From: Flavobacteriales bacterium UBA4110
GTDB taxonomy: Bacteria; Bacteroidota; Bacteroidia; Flavobacteriales; Weeksellaceae
Direction of reading: 5' to 3'
NCBI GenBank assembly: GCA_002383165.1
Contig: DFXK01000004.1
Coordinates: 1 to 64,000 of the forward strand
DNA: 64,000 nucleotides
Made by a program: the position numbers and the translations under genes. Shown here one piece after another: positions 61,479-64,000 of the stretch (its first letter is position 1; the number at the start of each line of letters is the position of its first letter). The notes under the pieces are model-generated. The model had not been told where the DNA came from and made no database searches. It saw nothing but the letters and a program-made list of their open reading frames with translations.

Positions 61479-64000
61479 ATGAAAAGAAACGACATAAAAA
61501 CAATTTTAGTAATCGGCTCAGGTCCAATCATTATTGGTCAGGCTGCGGAATTTGATTATTCGGGAACACAGGCTTGCCTTTCTTTGAAGGAAGAAGGTTA
61601 CAAAGTGATTTTGATTAATTCCAATCCTGCGACGATAATGACGGATGTGGAGATTGCCGACAAAGTTTATATTGAACCAATTTCTTTGGAATTCGTTTCC
61701 AGAATCATTCGCAAAGAACGTCCAGATGCACTTCTTCCGACTTTGGGAGGACAAACTGGACTGAATATGGCGGTGGAATTACAGAAATCCGGAATTCTTG
61801 AAGAATGTAAAGTAGAAGTTCTGGGAACAAAACTTTCAGCAATCAATCAGGCTGAAGACAGAGACCTTTTCCGAGAATTGATGCGAGAACTGAACGAACC
61901 AGTTCCAGAATCTGACATCGTAACTACTGTTGAAGGAGCTTTGGACTTTGCTAATAATATAGGCTATCCTGTGATTGTTCGTCCTGCTTTTACAATGGGA
62001 GGAACCGGCGGTGGAATTGCTTCCAACGAAGCAGAACTGAAAGAAATTGCTGAATTAGGGTTAAAACATTCTCCAGTAACGCAATGTCTGATAGAAAGGT
62101 CAATCGCTGGTTTCAAAGAAATTGAATATGAAGTAATGCGAGATTCCAACGACAACGCCATCGTGGTTTGTAATATGGAAAACATCGACCCTGTTGGTGT
62201 TCATACAGGAGATTCGATTGTGGTGGCGCCTTCACAGACGCTTTCTGATAGAGAATATCAGTTGTTGAGAAATGCTTCACTTAAAATAATCAGAGCTTTA
62301 GGAATCGAAGGTGGATGTAATGTTCAACTGGCATTAGACCCGCATTCATTCAATTATTATATCATCGAAGTGAATCCGAGAGTTTCGCGTTCATCTGCTT
62401 TGGCGAGTAAAGCAACAGGTTATCCGATTGCAAAAATTGCGGCGAAAATTGCTGTTGGTTTGACATTGGACGAAATCAAAAATCCGGTGACAGGAACGTC
62501 TTACGCTTGTTTCGAGCCAGCTTTGGATTATGTGGTGACTAAGTTTCCGAGATTCCCTTTCGATAAGTTTGAAACTGCCGATAGAAGATTATCAACCCAA
62601 ATGAAAGCGACTGGAGAAGTGATGGCGATCGGAAGAAATTTCGAAGAGTCTTTGCAAAAAGCGATTCGTTCTTTGGAAACAGGAATCCGTCATTTAGGTT
62701 TGAAGAAAAAACAAGCCGAAGCTTTAACAGCCGAAGAAATCGAAAGAAGAATCCGAGTTTGTGACGACGAGAGATTGTTTATCATCGGCGATGCTCTAAG
62801 AAGAGGATACGATTGGGAACAGATTGTGGAATGGAGTAAAATTGATAAATTCTTCATCTGGAAAATCAAGCAACTAATTGATTTCGAAACTACAATCAAA
62901 GACAATCAATTCAATAAAGACATTCTTATCGAAGCTAAGAAATTAGGTTTCGCAGATTTGAATATCGCCCATCTTTGGAAAACGACTCAAAAAGAAGTGT
63001 TCCAATTCCGAAAAGACAACGGAATAATGCCTGTTTACAAAATGGTAGACACTTGTGCCGCCGAATTCGAATCGGAAACTCCTTATTTCTACGGAACTTA
63101 CGAAGAAGAAAACGAAAGTGTAGTTTCTGACAAAGAAAAAATCATTGTTTTGGGTTCAGGACCAATCAGAATCGGGCAAGGTGTTGAATTCGATTATGCA
63201 ACGGTTCACTCGGTTTGGGCGATTCAGCAGATGGGTTATGAGGCGATTATCATCAACTCCAATCCGGAAACAGTTTCTACAGACTTCTCGATTTCGGATA
63301 AATTATATTTTGAACCTTTGGCAGAAGAAGATGTGATGAACATTATCGAACTTGAAAAACCAAAAGGAGTTGTGGTTCAGTTCGGAGGACAGACTGCGAT
63401 TAATTTGGCGGATAAATTGGCAGCTCACGGTGTTCAGATTTTGGGAACTTCACTTGAAGATTTGGACAGAGCTGAAAACAGAGATAAATTCGAGAAGGCG
63501 CTTCAGGATTTAGGAATTCCTCAACCGCTTGGGAAAACCTCGACTTCCAAAGAAGAAGCGATTGTGATTGCGAATGAGATTGGTTATCCAGTTTTGGTTC
63601 GTCCAAGTTATGTTTTAGGAGGGCGTGCGATGGAAATCGTTTATAACGAAAAAGAACTCGCTCATTATATGGAAAATGCGGTGGATGCAAGTCCGGAACA
63701 TCCGGTTTTGATTGACCGTTATTTGACAGGAAAAGAAGTGGAAGTGGATGCAATTTCTGACGGAGAAACAGTTGTGATTCCGGGAATTATGGAACATATC
63801 GAAAGAGCAGGTGTTCACTCCGGAGACTCGATTGCGGTTTATCCGCCTCAGACTTTGACGGAAACTCAAATCAAAACGCTTGAAGATTACACCATAAGAT
63901 TAGCAAAAGGTCTGAATGTCATAGGATTAATGAATATTCAATATGTGATTTCTAACGGTGAAGTTTTCGTCATCGAAGTGAATCCGCGTTCGTCGAGAAC
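61479..64000 (+). CDS. carB: Carbamoyl-phosphate synthase large subunit (3' truncated by window end)
   Basis: Synthesises carbamoyl phosphate from bicarbonate, ammonia and two ATP, feeding both ArgF' and PyrB. The open frame from ATG 61479 continues to the window edge, giving about 840 of an expected 1,060-1,080 residues. Seen: the first preATP-grasp start [24 protein letters not shown]-grasp 1 ([36 protein letters not shown]), the oligomerisation region, then the second half ([35 protein letters not shown]). No frameshift noticed. The C-terminal allosteric domain lies outside the window. Confidence 0.96.
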   Translation, partial: MKRNDIKTILVIGSGPIIIGQAAEFDYSGTQACLSLKEEGYKVILINSNPATIMTDVEIADKVYIEPISLEFVSRIIRKERPDALLPTLGGQTGLNMAVELQKSGILEECKVEVLGTKLSAINQAEDRDLFRELMRELNEPVPESDIVTTVEGALDFANNIGYPVIVRPAFTMGGTGGGIASNEAELKEIAELGLKHSPVTQCLIERSIAGFKEIEYEVMRDSNDNAIVVCNMENIDPVGVHTGDSIVVAPSQTLSDREYQLLRNASLKIIRALGIEGGCNVQLALDPHSFNYYIIEVNPRVSRSSALASKATGYPIAKIAAKIAVGLTLDEIKNPVTGTSYACFEPALDYVVTKFPRFPFDKFETADRRLSTQMKATGEVMAIGRNFEESLQKAIRSLETGIRHLGLKKKQAEALTAEEIERRIRVCDDERLFIIGDALRRGYDWEQIVEWSKIDKFFIWKIKQLIDFETTIKDNQFNKDILIEAKKLGFADLNIAHLWKTTQKEVFQFRKDNGIMPVYKMVDTCAAEFESETPYFYGTYEEENESVVSDKEKIIVLGSGPIRIGQGVEFDYATVHSVWAIQQMGYEAIIINSNPETVSTDFSISDKLYFEPLAEEDVMNIIELEKPKGVVVQFGGQTAINLADKLAAHGVQILGTSLEDLDRAENRDKFEKALQDLGIPQPLGKTSTSKEEAIVIANEIGYPVLVRPSYVLGGRAMEIVYNEKELAHYMENAVDASPEHPVLIDRYLTGKEVEVDAISDGETVVIPGIMEHIERAGVHSGDSIAVYPPQTLTETQIKTLEDYTIRLAKGLNVIGLMNIQYVISNGEVFVIEVNPRSSR

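Overview
The window looks like chromosomal DNA from a flavobacterium of the Chryseobacterium/Epilithonimonas group (Bacteroidota, Weeksellaceae). The grounds are: low G+C with A/T-rich spacers; promoters of the Bacteroidota type (TTG, about 17-21 nt, TAnnTTTG), often only a few bases from the start codon; a type IX secretion/gliding locus (porU, porV, gldJ); an arginine pathway with a transcarbamylase of the Bacteroides succinylornithine type; and many short palindromic spacer repeats. I see no rRNA, tRNA, CRISPR array, prophage or complete insertion sequence. The genus is inferred, not shown.

Layout. 0-8 kb: ahcY and a tripartite RND efflux operon (adaptor, pump, outer-membrane lipoprotein), all on the minus strand, then a small orphan secreted protein. 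8-16 kb: an Sfp-type phosphopantetheinyl transferase converging on a YccS/FUSC membrane protein, then porU-porV. 16-29 kb: gldJ, murF, hemN, a hydrolase, queD, a small beta-barrel protein, a NamZ-type muramidase divergent from a LolC/FtsX-like permease, a LURP-one protein and a cysteine synthase/CBS-like enzyme. 27.7-32.5 kb: a cyanophycin locus, with cyanophycinase and isoaspartyl peptidase divergent from cyanophycin synthetase. 32.6-39 kb: esterase, YeiH-type exporter with a LysR regulator, a lipoprotein, a ClC protein and a frameshifted 63-residue membrane protein gene. 39.6-48.2 kb: a minus-strand acetate/organic acid unit (porin, MHS-family symporter, two small membrane proteins, an SLC5-STAC sensor kinase, a lone receiver, acetyl-CoA synthetase). 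48.3-48.8 kb: a lone InsA-like zinc-ribbon/HTH protein.

48.9-64 kb is an arginine/pyrimidine block: a GNAT acyltransferase overlapping argG, then argC, argD, argF', argB, argE and argH; a convergent Lrp/AsnC regulator; then pyrB, carA, an orphan gene and carB, which runs off the window. Together these cover every step from glutamate to arginine, plus carbamoyl phosphate supply and the first committed pyrimidine step. Residue 90 of the transcarbamylase is Val, which predicts succinylated rather than acetylated intermediates. Arginine is also a building block of cyanophycin, whose whole synthesis and breakdown set lies about 17 kb upstream.

The most interesting non-coding signal is the pyrB leader: a promoter, a 24-codon ORF, a U-rich stretch and an intrinsic terminator hairpin that begins at the ORF's stop codon. 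This is the layout of UTP-sensitive pyrBI attenuation in enteric bacteria. Other notable points are recurrent CTTTGCG repeats directly before arg start codons, a three-copy 21-nt tandem repeat before the orphan gene between carA and carB, and two long structured spacer elements, one of them in the probable cphA leader.
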